This document shows, one piece after another, positions 55,063-62,603 of a stretch of 64,000 bases of DNA. Under the pieces are notes generated by a model. That model ran no database searches. It was not told the DNA's origin and saw nothing but the letters and a program-made list of their open reading frames with translations. The position numbers and the translations under genes were made by a program. Numbering within the stretch: position 1 is the stretch's first letter; each line of letters starts with the position of its first letter. The stretch is from CAVSUZ01 sp963834715 (GTDB lineage: Bacteria; Pseudomonadota; Alphaproteobacteria; Acetobacterales; Acetobacteraceae). The stretch is taken from positions 170,082 to 234,081 of the forward strand of contig CAWIDE010000019.1 of the NCBI GenBank assembly GCA_963834715.1, given 5' to 3'.

Positions 55063-55119
55063 AGCCGATCGTCTGCGCGCGCGTGCGCGCCATCACTCAT
55101 CCAGAGGGGAGCCATACTG

Positions 55120-55470
55120 ATGAAACGAGCCATTCTATTGGTTGGGCTCACGCTTGCCGCACAGCCGGCATTTGCCCATGCCTTTCTGACTCACGCGATA
55201 CCAGCAGTCGGGAGTACGGTGCAGTCGCCGCCTTCGAACCTTGAACTGTCCTACACAGAGGAGGTGGTGCCGCGCTTCAGCAGTGTCACCGTGCAGAGCG
55301 CGGGCGGCCACCGTATCCACACGGGCGCGTTACGCGTCTCGCAGGATAAGCGTGAGGTAATCGTGCCGGTGTCGAAGCTTGCGCCAGGCAAATACACGGT
55401 GATCTGGCACATGACCGCTGAAGACACGCACAAGACCCAGGGATCCTATTCCTTCTCCGTGGGTCCCTGA
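55120..55470 (+). CDS. copC: Periplasmic copper-binding protein CopC
   Basis: A 116-residue protein with a signal peptide cleaved after QPAFA, which leaves His20 as the first mature residue, as needed for the Cu(II) site. HAFLTHAIPAVGSTV and the late AEDTHKTQGSYSFSV supply the remaining ligands (Asp and His). It is followed directly by copD. Confidence 0.9.
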   Translation: MKRAILLVGLTLAAQPAFAHAFLTHAIPAVGSTVQSPPSNLELSYTEEVVPRFSSVTVQSAGGHRIHTGALRVSQDKREVIVPVSKLAPGKYTVIWHMTAEDTHKTQGSYSFSVGP

Positions 55471-56316
55471 GTGGCACCGCCGCTCGCGCTGACCCTGCTG
55501 CGCTGGTTGCACGATGCGGCGATGCTTTCGCTATTTGGCGCCCTGGTGTTCGCTCCCGCAGTTCTGCCGCGAGAATTGCGTCCGGTGATGCGGGCATTGC
55601 TAACCCGCATCGCCTGGTTCAGCGGCGTCTCGGCTTTGCTGGCGGGTGTGGCGTGGCTGCTGGCCGAAACCGCCTCCGTGGCTCAGGTGCAGGGGCTGGA
55701 TGCGATCATCGGGGCGGTTCCGGCGTTCGTCGGCTACCTGCGGTTCGGCCAGTTGCTATTGGGCCAACTGGCCTGCATCGCCGGGACCTTGGTGGTGTGC
55801 CGATGGTCAGGCGCGGCTCTCGGCCTTGCCGGGTGTGCATTGGCGCTGCAGCCCTGGTTTGGCCATCCCGGCGAGGCCGGCACCGGGCTCGCCGTGTCGG
55901 AATTGCTACATCTGCTGGCGGCTGGCACGTGGCTGGGCGGGCTGCTGCCCTTGCTAGCGTGCCTGGCCGTGCTCCCGCCTGCTCAGGCCGCCCGGGTGTC
56001 GCGACGGTTTACGTGGATCGGCATGGCCGCAGTACTAACACTGTGGGGCAGCGGGCTGACACAGGGCCTGGCACTAGCCGGCGGAGCACATGGCCTGATT
56101 GCTACGATGTACGGACACGTTGCACTGCTTAAGGCTGGGTTGTTCATGCTCGCCCTGTTATTTGCAGCGTTGAATGGGTTTGTCCTGACCGCTCGCCTTG
56201 CGCGCGAGGGGTCTGCGATGCGTACCATGCGCTGGTCGATAAGTGCGGAGGCTTTGATAGGATGTGCGATATTGCTAGCAGCGGCGTGGCTGGCGGGGCT
56301 GCCGCCTGCCAGCTGA
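55471..56316 (+). CDS. copD: Copper resistance membrane protein CopD
   Basis: A 281-residue protein with about eight helices, starting at GTG immediately after the copC stop. LRWLHDAAMLSLFGALVFAP near the N terminus and ELLHLLAAGTWLGGLLPLL in the middle carry the conserved His and Trp of the family. Together with CopC it is thought to move copper across the inner membrane. Confidence 0.88.
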   Translation: MAPPLALTLLRWLHDAAMLSLFGALVFAPAVLPRELRPVMRALLTRIAWFSGVSALLAGVAWLLAETASVAQVQGLDAIIGAVPAFVGYLRFGQLLLGQLACIAGTLVVCRWSGAALGLAGCALALQPWFGHPGEAGTGLAVSELLHLLAAGTWLGGLLPLLACLAVLPPAQAARVSRRFTWIGMAAVLTLWGSGLTQGLALAGGAHGLIATMYGHVALLKAGLFMLALLFAALNGFVLTARLAREGSAMRTMRWSISAEALIGCAILLAAAWLAGLPPAS

Positions 56317-56336
56317 GCCGTATGGGACATCATTGA

Positions 56337-56927
56337 ATGCCGGCGCCTGCGAAGTCTCCCCCGACACTGCCTTATGCCGTGGTCGCCGTTGTGCTGGCGC
56401 TGCTGATGTTTGGGATTGCGGCATTCGTCTGGTTTGGCACCACCGCCCGCGCCAACATCGGAGGTCCGTTCACGTTACAGAATGGCGACGGCCAGACGGT
56501 CACAAATGGGGCGTTTCAGGGCAAGTACATGCTGGTGTATTTCGGCTATACCTACTGTCCGGATGTATGTCCAACGACACTGCAGAGCATCGGAAGCGCG
56601 ATGGACAAGCTTGGCCCGAAAGCTGAAAAGATTGTTCCGATTTTTATTACCGTTGATCCATGGCGGGATAAACCGGCGGTCGTGAAGCGCTATGCTGCCG
56701 CATTTTCCCCCCGGGTGGTGGGGTTGACGGGAACGCCGCAGGAAATTGCCAGAGTAGAGAAGGAATATCATGTGTATGCAGAAAAACGCGAGACGGGGAA
56801 TGGCGAGTATTCGATGGATCATAGTTCGGTGATTTATCTGATGGGGCCGGATGGGCGATTTGTTGCGCCGATACCGGAGGGTTCGCCTGAGAGTATGGCG
56901 GCCGAAATTGGCAAGCTGGTGCGATAG
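56337..56927 (+). CDS. SCO1/SenC-family copper chaperone
   Basis: A 196-residue membrane-anchored thioredoxin-fold protein. One N-terminal helix (AVVAVVLALLMFGIAAFVWF) precedes YFGYTYCPDVCPTTLQSIG with Cys74 and Cys78; the third copper ligand is His in YSMDHSSVIYLMGPDGRF. SCO proteins deliver copper to cytochrome oxidase, which fits the copC-copD neighbours. Confidence 0.93.
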   Translation: MPAPAKSPPTLPYAVVAVVLALLMFGIAAFVWFGTTARANIGGPFTLQNGDGQTVTNGAFQGKYMLVYFGYTYCPDVCPTTLQSIGSAMDKLGPKAEKIVPIFITVDPWRDKPAVVKRYAAAFSPRVVGLTGTPQEIARVEKEYHVYAEKRETGNGEYSMDHSSVIYLMGPDGRFVAPIPEGSPESMAAEIGKLVR

Positions 56928-57010
56928 CCCGTGCGGCGGCACCACCGCGGGAAAGGCTGACTTTAAGAGTGCGGCTTGACTCTGCTGCAACCCGGCATGG
57001 AAGGCTCATA

Positions 57011-57427
57011 TCATTTCCCGCATGGAACCGTCAGTTCCGTCTCATTCGTATCCACCACGAATACCGCGAGGAGCTTGGCCGGCTTTGTCTCGCTGGCATT
57101 GGCGCTGACCTTGTGGACCTGGCCGGGCAGCTCGGAGAAGCTCTGTCCGGCCTCGTAGGTCGTCACCGGTCCGTCGTTGACCTGACTACGGATCGCTCCC
57201 TCAAGCACGGTCGCATAGATGAAGGCGGATTTGGGATGCGTGTGGCAAGGCGAGTAGCCGCCCGGGCCGTATTCGACGAGCACGCTCTTGATGCTCTTGC
57301 CGGGAACGTTCGGCAGCTCGTGCTGGTAGACAAGGGTCACCTTGGCGTTCTTCGACATCGGCGCATTCGCGAGGACACTGCCGAACGGCAGGGTGGCGAC
57401 AAGCAGCGAACAGAGGATGCGTTTCAT
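57011..57427 (-). CDS. Secreted cupin-domain protein
   Basis: A 138-residue protein with a signal peptide (ILCSLLVATLPFGSVLANA). The cupin motifs are visible as PGGYSPCHTHPKSAFIYATVLEG and the second motif near ELPGQVHKVSANAS. ATG 57427 is preferred to the longer frame. A periplasmic cupin could bind a metal and sense or process a small molecule. It lies just downstream of the dehydrogenase remnant. Confidence 0.82.
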   Translation of the reverse strand: MKRILCSLLVATLPFGSVLANAPMSKNAKVTLVYQHELPNVPGKSIKSVLVEYGPGGYSPCHTHPKSAFIYATVLEGAIRSQVNDGPVTTYEAGQSFSELPGQVHKVSANASETKPAKLLAVFVVDTNETELTVPCGK

Positions 57428-57459
57428 GGAGCCCCTATCCTTCGGTTGGCGGATGCGGA

Positions 57460-57713
57460 TCAGGCTCGTGCCTGCGAGCGGCAGAGCCATTCGTCTAAAC
57501 CGATGTGGCCGAGGCGCGCCTCGCCCAACGGCACGAGCGAACGCTCCTCGACGCGGCCGCCCCAGTATCGGGCCTCCGGGTCACCCACCACCTCGCGCGG
57601 GTCGCCGACCGCCTTTGGGGCGAGGCGGCGACGACCTCGTGGCCCCCCTGGCGCAGAATGGCGACGGTTTTTGAGCCGATCAGGCCGGTGCCGCCGATGA
57701 CGACGATCTTCAT
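57460..57713 (-). pseudogene. NAD(P)H-binding (NmrA-like) dehydrogenase with internal deletion
   Basis: The N terminus is intact (MKIVVIGGTGLIGSKTVAIL, then GGHEVVAASP), but after about 32 codons the sequence jumps to the C-terminal end of the same family in another frame (VGDPEARYWGGRVEERSLVP, then LGEARLGHIGLDEWL). About two thirds of the gene is missing, so it is a remnant. Confidence 0.7.
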
Positions 57714-57870
57714 GGTTTCACCCCGCTTGTCGAAGCCGCGGGCTCAGCGCCTCGTACGTTTCGTCAAGCGCCGCCAAGGACTAATGATACCATCGGGTAA
57801 TCCGAAAGTCACCCGCACCAAGGGCGGGCGCTAGCCGAGCGCGCGCCACGTGCGTACGCAGGCGCTCGTT

Positions 57871-57963
57871 TCAGTGCAGGAGCATCAGGAGTAGGGGCAC
57901 GCCGGTCAGCGCGAGCGCGAAAAACAGGTTTCCCATGGCCCGGGCCCATAATATTCTCAGCAT
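57871..57963 (-). CDS. Possible 30-residue membrane peptide
   Basis: An ORF starting MLRILWARAMGNLFFALALT and continuing with a hydrophobic stretch to LLMLLH. It would be a single transmembrane helix. No strong ribosome site lies upstream and no family is recognised. The remainder of 57714-58019 holds nothing else evident. Confidence 0.3.
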   Translation of the reverse strand: MLRILWARAMGNLFFALALTGVPLLLMLLH

Positions 57964-58019
57964 GATGGCGGAGCCCCGAGGACCCCTGCTTTCGCAGAGG
58001 TCAGGGGCTTAACAGGGAG

Positions 58020-58520
58020 TTAGTGGAGCTGAACGCCACTCACGGTCGCAGAGCCGTTGCTCTCGTGGTAGTAGCCGTCACGGTTCGAGGCGTTGCCCCA
58101 TCCTGTGGAGCCAGCATTGCTCTCGTGATACAAGCCGTAACCGTTGTTCTGAGTACCCCAACCCGTGGCGGCGCCGTTGCTCTCGTGATAGTAGCCGTAA
58201 CCATTCTCGCCAGTGCCCATGCCGTTGTCGGCCGCAAATGCAGTTGCGCCGGATAATAGAGCAAATACTACGGCAATAGCCCCTATAAGGTGACGCATAG
58301 AAACCTCCTCTTTCGTTTCAGTTAAGCCTTTAACAGTTGCAAAAAGCTCTTTAGCGAACTCCGGATCGAGCACTCGCGGAATGTCGTAGCGGCTAATCCC
58401 AAGATCGGCCAGGTCACGATCAGACATGGCTTCGAGTTCGCGGATCACCCGCTGCCGCTTCCTCAACCGGTCCGACCGGACCTTCACTTCAGCAGCCGCT
58501 GCAGCGATGTAGTAACGCAT
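58020..58520 (-). CDS. DUF1127 protein fused to a secreted YHESNG-repeat peptide
   Basis: The frame from ATG 58520 has two unlike halves. Residues 1-70 are a DUF1127 domain (RQRVIRELEAMSDRDLADLG, then ISRYDIPRVLDPEF), a short basic helix pair that often binds RNA or regulates. From MRHLIGAIAVVFALLSGATA the second half is a signal peptide followed by three imperfect 18-20-residue repeats with NGYGYYHESNG, NGYGLYHESN and RDGYYHESNG. An AGAGGAGG ribosome site at about 58310 lies within the joining codons, so the second half may also be made separately from ATG 58298. No stop separates them, which suggests that an original stop was lost or that both forms exist. Confidence 0.7.
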   Translation of the reverse strand: MRYYIAAAAAEVKVRSDRLRKRQRVIRELEAMSDRDLADLGISRYDIPRVLDPEFAKELFATVKGLTETKEEVSMRHLIGAIAVVFALLSGATAFAADNGMGTGENGYGYYHESNGAATGWGTQNNGYGLYHESNAGSTGWGNASNRDGYYHESNGSATVSGVQLH

Positions 58521-59242
58521 GATAGACCTTTGCTTTTTGTCGCGATACCACATAGCGTTTCGAGTGCTGTTTTCGACTGAAGCCTTTCAGACCTCGGCTC
58601 CTCCGCCGTCGCTTCCCAGCGAAAAACGTGTAGAAGACACGCTTAATAGCCGCCATCCGCGGCTTGCGGTACGATGGCAGTGCCAAGCGCATATCGGGTA
58701 TGTGTCCTCACGGCACCGGATCATCCGGGTCAATAAAGGCGTCCGCTGCTGGCCGGGATCTCGGAGTTGGCACCGGTCCGCAGGTCGTCGCGAGATAGCG
58801 CGCCCGTGATTGCGCGTTGTGGGTCAAAAATTGACAGCGCGTCTGGTACGTGTCTGCAGCGCAAATGGCAGGTGGCCGGTGTCGACCCTGAACCAACCTT
58901 CGTGTCCTAGGGCATCTCTGAAAGGCCTGGAGCATCGGCTCTCGCCCAACAGGCTCGCATCCGATCCTGCACGAGTTGGTCCGGGTAAGCTCACACACCC
59001 CCCAAACTCCAATAGATAATACTTTTATGGCGTTTGGGGGGTGTGAGCGGTTCACGGTCCGTCTGCCCAACAGCCGCTACGCTACCCCAGTCCTTATGTC
59101 GGCCAAGACCGTCGCTGAAGCAGAAGCCCTCATCCGAAGCTTCGGGATCAAGGCCGAGCTAAAGCCACCTCGCAGGACCCGTGGGTTACGCGGCAACCCG
59201 CCGCACGGCCTTCCCCAAGGACCCAACGGCGATTCCCATGCC
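58521..59242. other. Intergenic region with a G/C-rich hairpin
   Basis: About 720 bases without a supported gene. A plus-strand frame from ATG 59027 (containing SAKTVAEAEALIRSFGIKAE) looks partly gene-like but continues into antisense of the next gene and has no known family; it may be a remnant. The region also contains the hairpin at 58990-59047. The first 60 bases are the likely promoter of the DUF1127 gene. Confidence 0.4.
58990..59047. repeat. Inverted repeat around a short AT-rich loop
   Basis: CTCACACACCCCCCAAAC (58990-59007) pairs with GTTTGGGGGGTGTGAG (59032-59047), with a two-base bulge, around a 24-base loop containing ATAGATAATACTTTTATGG. It could be a bidirectional terminator or a transposon end remnant; no flanking target duplication was recognised. 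Confidence 0.7.
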
Positions 59243-60583
59243 CTAGCTCAAGGCTGTGATGACCACATGCCCATGGTCCGACAGGTTGAACTCGAGCCCG
59301 CTTCCCGCGGCGCTGCTGACGCTGGTCGCAGTCACGCCGTTGGCAAACTGCAACGCGTCCGTTCCTTTCCGGAAATCGGCTATCGTCAGCGTGCCTGTGC
59401 CACGGCTCCCTATGTCATAGATCACCGGCCGGGAGCCGGACGCAGGAGCAGGAGCGGATTTGTTCTGCCTGACGTCATAGGAGAAGGTCATGGACGGGGC
59501 GCCGACCGCCGCCAGGGATATGCTGGCGGTCTGGGTTACGCCGTCCTGGGTAGCCGATAGGACGACCGTGCCTGTATTCGCGCTGGCAAGGATGTTGTCG
59601 AGGTCAGCGTCCACCTGCGCAGGGCTGCCAGACAGAGTGATCTGGCTTCCGGCCGAATGACTTTTTCCGTCCACAATCGGTGCATCGTTGGCGTCTGAAA
59701 GCGTCGCCGTCATGGGATCGGATGCATCGGTGCTGCTCACGCCGATCCCAAGGAGCGCAGTGTCTCCGCTCGCCGCCAACGGTTCCGATGATGGGGCGGA
59801 AAACGTAATGGTTGGTGATGGCGGAGGCGGGCTGCCGCCCCCAGATCCCTCGAACAGTTGCTGGAACACCGCCTGCAAGGACGGCGTATTGGTGAGCGCG
59901 TCGTCGTTGTCCTGCGTTCCCCAGGAATAAGCGAAGTCGAACGCCGGATTTGGCGTCAGCGTGGACCAGGTCGCGAGAATCTGGTCCTCCTGCACCGCGG
60001 TTGGCAGCGTCCACTGAGAATAACCGCCGCCGCCGAATGCCTGGTACACAGGCACGATCTGGCTCTGCTGCCAGCCGCCGGCCTCAGCGGACTGCACATA
60101 GGCGGGGATGATCGCGAGATCCTGGCCGCCGCTGAACTGACCCTGGATAGGATATGGATCAAGGCCGACGAGATCCGCGCCAGTGTTGGCCGGCGTGGCC
60201 GTGATATCGGGTGACTGGTAGGAGCCTTCGTTCTCCGCAACGATGAACGATACCTTTCCGGCAGCGTGCGCGGAGATGTACTGGTCGATCGTTTTGATAG
60301 TCGGGAAGGCAGAGTCGGCCGGCTCGTCCGCTACATAATATCCGTAGACCTTCGGATCATTTGCGGTCGCGGCGACGATACTCTCGGCCTGGGCGATCGA
60401 ATCGCTGCCGATCCAGAGCAGGCCCTGATCGCCAGCCGGTAGGGTGTCCGCGCTGGACTGGGAACTCACATCCGCCAGATTGAAGCCGATACTACCCGGG
60501 TCGCCGGCGGCGTTGAAACTGCCGTCTGCGAGATTGGCGTTCGGGGCGTAGTGCAGAGCGGTAGCGGGCGCCGTGGTTGTCAT
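59243..60583 (-). CDS. Probable type I-secreted protein with glycoside-hydrolase-like N-terminal domain
   Basis: A 446-residue protein from ATG 60583 (GGAG nine bases upstream). No N-terminal signal peptide is visible. The first about 250 residues resemble a TIM-barrel-like domain (DPKVYGYYVADEPADSAF, then GADLVGLDPYPIQGQF). A Gly/Pro linker (GSGGGSPPPPSP) leads to an Ig-like domain with DASDPMTATLSDANDAPIVD. The C terminus (TLTIADFRKGTDALQFANGV and on to DHGHVVITALS) has the aspartate- and hydrophobic-rich look of type I secretion tails. The exporter is not in this window. The enzymatic role is a guess. Confidence 0.7.
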   Translation of the reverse strand: MTTTAPATALHYAPNANLADGSFNAAGDPGSIGFNLADVSSQSSADTLPAGDQGLLWIGSDSIAQAESIVAATANDPKVYGYYVADEPADSAFPTIKTIDQYISAHAAGKVSFIVAENEGSYQSPDITATPANTGADLVGLDPYPIQGQFSGGQDLAIIPAYVQSAEAGGWQQSQIVPVYQAFGGGGYSQWTLPTAVQEDQILATWSTLTPNPAFDFAYSWGTQDNDDALTNTPSLQAVFQQLFEGSGGGSPPPPSPTITFSAPSSEPLAASGDTALLGIGVSSTDASDPMTATLSDANDAPIVDGKSHSAGSQITLSGSPAQVDADLDNILASANTGTVVLSATQDGVTQTASISLAAVGAPSMTFSYDVRQNKSAPAPASGSRPVIYDIGSRGTGTLTIADFRKGTDALQFANGVTATSVSSAAGSGLEFNLSDHGHVVITALS

Positions 60584-60758
60584 TTCTTTCTCCACGCTGC
60601 TGCTCCCGCCAGAAAAGCGCTCGCGGGCGGCACTGGCAAGTGAAATCGTCACGGCGACTTGCCGCAAAGAGAACGGCCGCCCCTGGGGCGGCCAACGTTA
60701 GCCAGCAATCGTTGAGTCCACCGGCGAGCGGTCATTTCGCACAACGCGAATCAGCAGC

Positions 60759-60881
60759 TCACGCCAACTGATCGAGTAGCGCCTTCGCCTCTTTCAGGTC
60801 AGGCGTGTCGAAGCCCTCAGTGAACCAGCCGTAGATTGGCGCGAGCAGATCGTGAGCTTTGCCGCCCTTGCCTTGGTCGCG
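60759..60881 (-). pseudogene. C-terminal fragment of an adenylate-cyclase/ATPase-TPR-type protein
   Basis: In the frame beside the ParB gene, RDQGKGGKAHDLLAPIYGWF and TEGFDTPDLKEAKALLDQL are the well-known last 40 residues of large ATPase/TPR proteins with N-terminal cyclase or HTH domains. Only this tail is present; it overlaps the end of the ParB-like frame, so the two were joined by recombination. Confidence 0.7.
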
Positions 60882-61225
60882 CCTTCGCGCATCCGCTCTT
60901 TCGCCGCGGACTTCTCCGCCGGCTGAAGCGCCCGCCGGATGGCCTCGATCTCGCTCGGCAGGAAGTCTTTGCGGATCGCATTTTCAGCGAATTCGCCGCG
61001 TACGATCTCGGCAAGATCGACGGTTCTGGCTGGAATTTCCTTCCATCCCAGCATCTTCGCTGCTTCGAGCCGGCGCCGTCCGGCGATCAGCCTCTTTTCG
61101 CTATCAACCACGATGGGATGCAGCAGCCCGACTTCCTGGATGCTCTTCGCCAAAACGGCAATATCGCCGAGCTCGCGGCGATGCCGAATGCCGATGACAA
61201 CGGCAGAGATCTCGATGCTCGCCAT
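60794..61225 (-). CDS. ParB-like nuclease-domain protein, C terminus replaced
   Basis: A 143-residue protein with a ParB N-terminal domain: IEISAVVIGIRHRRELGDI, AVLAKSIQEVGLLHPIVV, EKRLIAGRRRLEAAKMLGW and VRGEFAENAIRKDFLPSEIE, which includes the nucleotide-binding GRRR and EN motifs. After RMREG the sequence is that of the cyclase/TPR tail read in the wrong frame, so the normal HTH region is missing. ATG 61225 overlaps the stop of the upstream HTH gene as TAATG. Confidence 0.75.
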   Translation of the reverse strand: MASIEISAVVIGIRHRRELGDIAVLAKSIQEVGLLHPIVVDSEKRLIAGRRRLEAAKMLGWKEIPARTVDLAEIVRGEFAENAIRKDFLPSEIEAIRRALQPAEKSAAKERMREGATKARAAKLTICSRQSTAGSLRASTRLT

Positions 61226-61696
61226 TACTCGGCAGCGTTTCTTGCAGCGATGCGCTTCGCTTTTTGCTCGGCAGGCAGCGCGCGAGTAGCAAGCATTGCG
61301 GCGCGCAACTCGCTCGCGAACCAGCGTGGTGGCGCGAGGCAGGGGATACACCGGGGAAGGCAGCCTGCCGTCGGCCACAGCACGCCAGAACGCACTAAGG
61401 GAAAGGCCCGAGGCTTTTGCGGCCTCTCGGGCCGTGAGTGGCGGATCGGCATCTGCGGGAAAAACTACAAGCGGGTGCGCGGGCGGGGCGCGGCTGGCGG
61501 CCGGCGCGCCCCGGCCAGGCAAGCCTGTCTGATTTCGGCCTGCCGTCTGATCTTCCTCACTGACGTTATTGCGATCTCGGGCCCCGAACTGCGCCAGACC
61601 GGTGCCTTCGTTCGACACGCTGGATGCTAGTGGGTGCTCTGGAAGGATCGCGCGCACGTCCACTTTAGCGGTGATCGTGAGTAGCTCGTTCTTCAT
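61225..61696 (-). pseudogene. AlpA/HTH_17-like DNA-binding protein, frameshifted
   Basis: From ATG 61696 (GGAGGG upstream) the frame contains PPLTAREAAKASGLSLSAFW and RAVADGRLPSPVYPLPRA, a phage/plasmid-type HTH. One extra base near 61330 (GCCACCACG where GCCCCACG is expected) shifts it; the other frame gives PRWFASELRAAMLATRALPA to a TAA that overlaps the ParB ATG. The coupling supports the correction. It may be an excisionase-like or regulatory protein of the island. Confidence 0.65.
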
Positions 61697-61784
61697 GGCA
61701 CCCTCCGATCCATAGGGGCGCCCTCTAATAACCAGATGCGCTCACCCGCCAAAAGCAGGATAAATTGGGGGGAATGCAAATAAT

Positions 61785-62603
61785 TTATCCGGCGGATTTA
61801 TCCGTGGGTTTATCCTGGCTCTTGATTCGTTTGTAATCGTCGCCCAGAGTTCTCTTGATTGAGTCCTTCTTTATAGGTGGTGCCTCCGGATGCTCGACTA
61901 AAAGCCACTCGGCGAGATACGCCGCTTCTTCCGGCCACGATGAGGCAAGCTCGCCGGCAGCTTTACGAGTTTCCATTTTGCGGAGTAGCAGATGTCGGCT
62001 CGTGGGCCGGCCCGGCATGCCGGTCAGATAAGGCGCTTGCGGTGTTGGCGGATCGGAAGCTAGGCTTTCGGCCGGTGGTGCTTTTCGGATGTCGAAGCCT
62101 GAACGATCCGAAGTTTCTTCCGGTTGGCGACCCCGAGCAGTACCACTGCCGGCAGTAGCGGTTGAGTTGGTTGCGGAAGCCAGGTGAGTGGAAGGTCCAT
62201 CGGCCTGAATACCACTCTCGAGGGTATCAGACGGTGAAGGCGCGGCATCCTGTAAGTCCTCCGGACGTAAGATACGGAGCCCACTCAGAAATGTGCCATG
62301 CGCATTGGCTGTACCCGCGATTGGGTCGATTTCCGCATCGGACCACCAGACCGGCGATGGTTCGCAAACGTCTAAGTCGCCCTGCCTGAATTGGCGTCCG
62401 ATCAGTCTGCCAAAGTGAAGTTCCGTTCGCAACCAGTGCACCAGATCGAGAAAATCCAACAGCACCGTGGCCCGGCGATCGGGATCGAGATACGCGGCGA
62501 TGATCTTCTCCACATGAGCGTGGTCCGGATGCCAGGCCCGTATGGCATTCAGCGCTCGCAATCCTTCGGGATGATACCATCCCGGCTCGCGCCGGCTGCT
62601 CAC
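61785..62603 (-). CDS. Hypothetical protein of the mobile island, coupled to the integrase
   Basis: A 272-residue protein from GTG 62603, which overlaps the integrase stop as GTGA. The N-terminal part is REPGWYHPEGLRALNAIRAW, then VLLDFLDLVHWLRTELHFGR; the middle is low-complexity, rich in Ser, Pro and Ala; the C terminus is helical and charged (IKKDSIKRTLGDDYKRIKSQ). No family is recognised. Position immediately behind an integrase is typical of accessory genes of integrative elements. Confidence 0.6.
   Translation of the reverse strand: MSSRREPGWYHPEGLRALNAIRAWHPDHAHVEKIIAAYLDPDRRATVLLDFLDLVHWLRTELHFGRLIGRQFRQGDLDVCEPSPVWWSDAEIDPIAGTANAHGTFLSGLRILRPEDLQDAAPSPSDTLESGIQADGPSTHLASATNSTATAGSGTARGRQPEETSDRSGFDIRKAPPAESLASDPPTPQAPYLTGMPGRPTSRHLLLRKMETRKAAGELASSWPEEAAYLAEWLLVEHPEAPPIKKDSIKRTLGDDYKRIKSQDKPTDKSAG

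Noticed and set aside
58489..58692. 67-codon basic ORF upstream of the DUF1127 gene
   Set aside because: Overlaps the DUF1127 start and its promoter; Arg/Lys-rich composition looks like chance.
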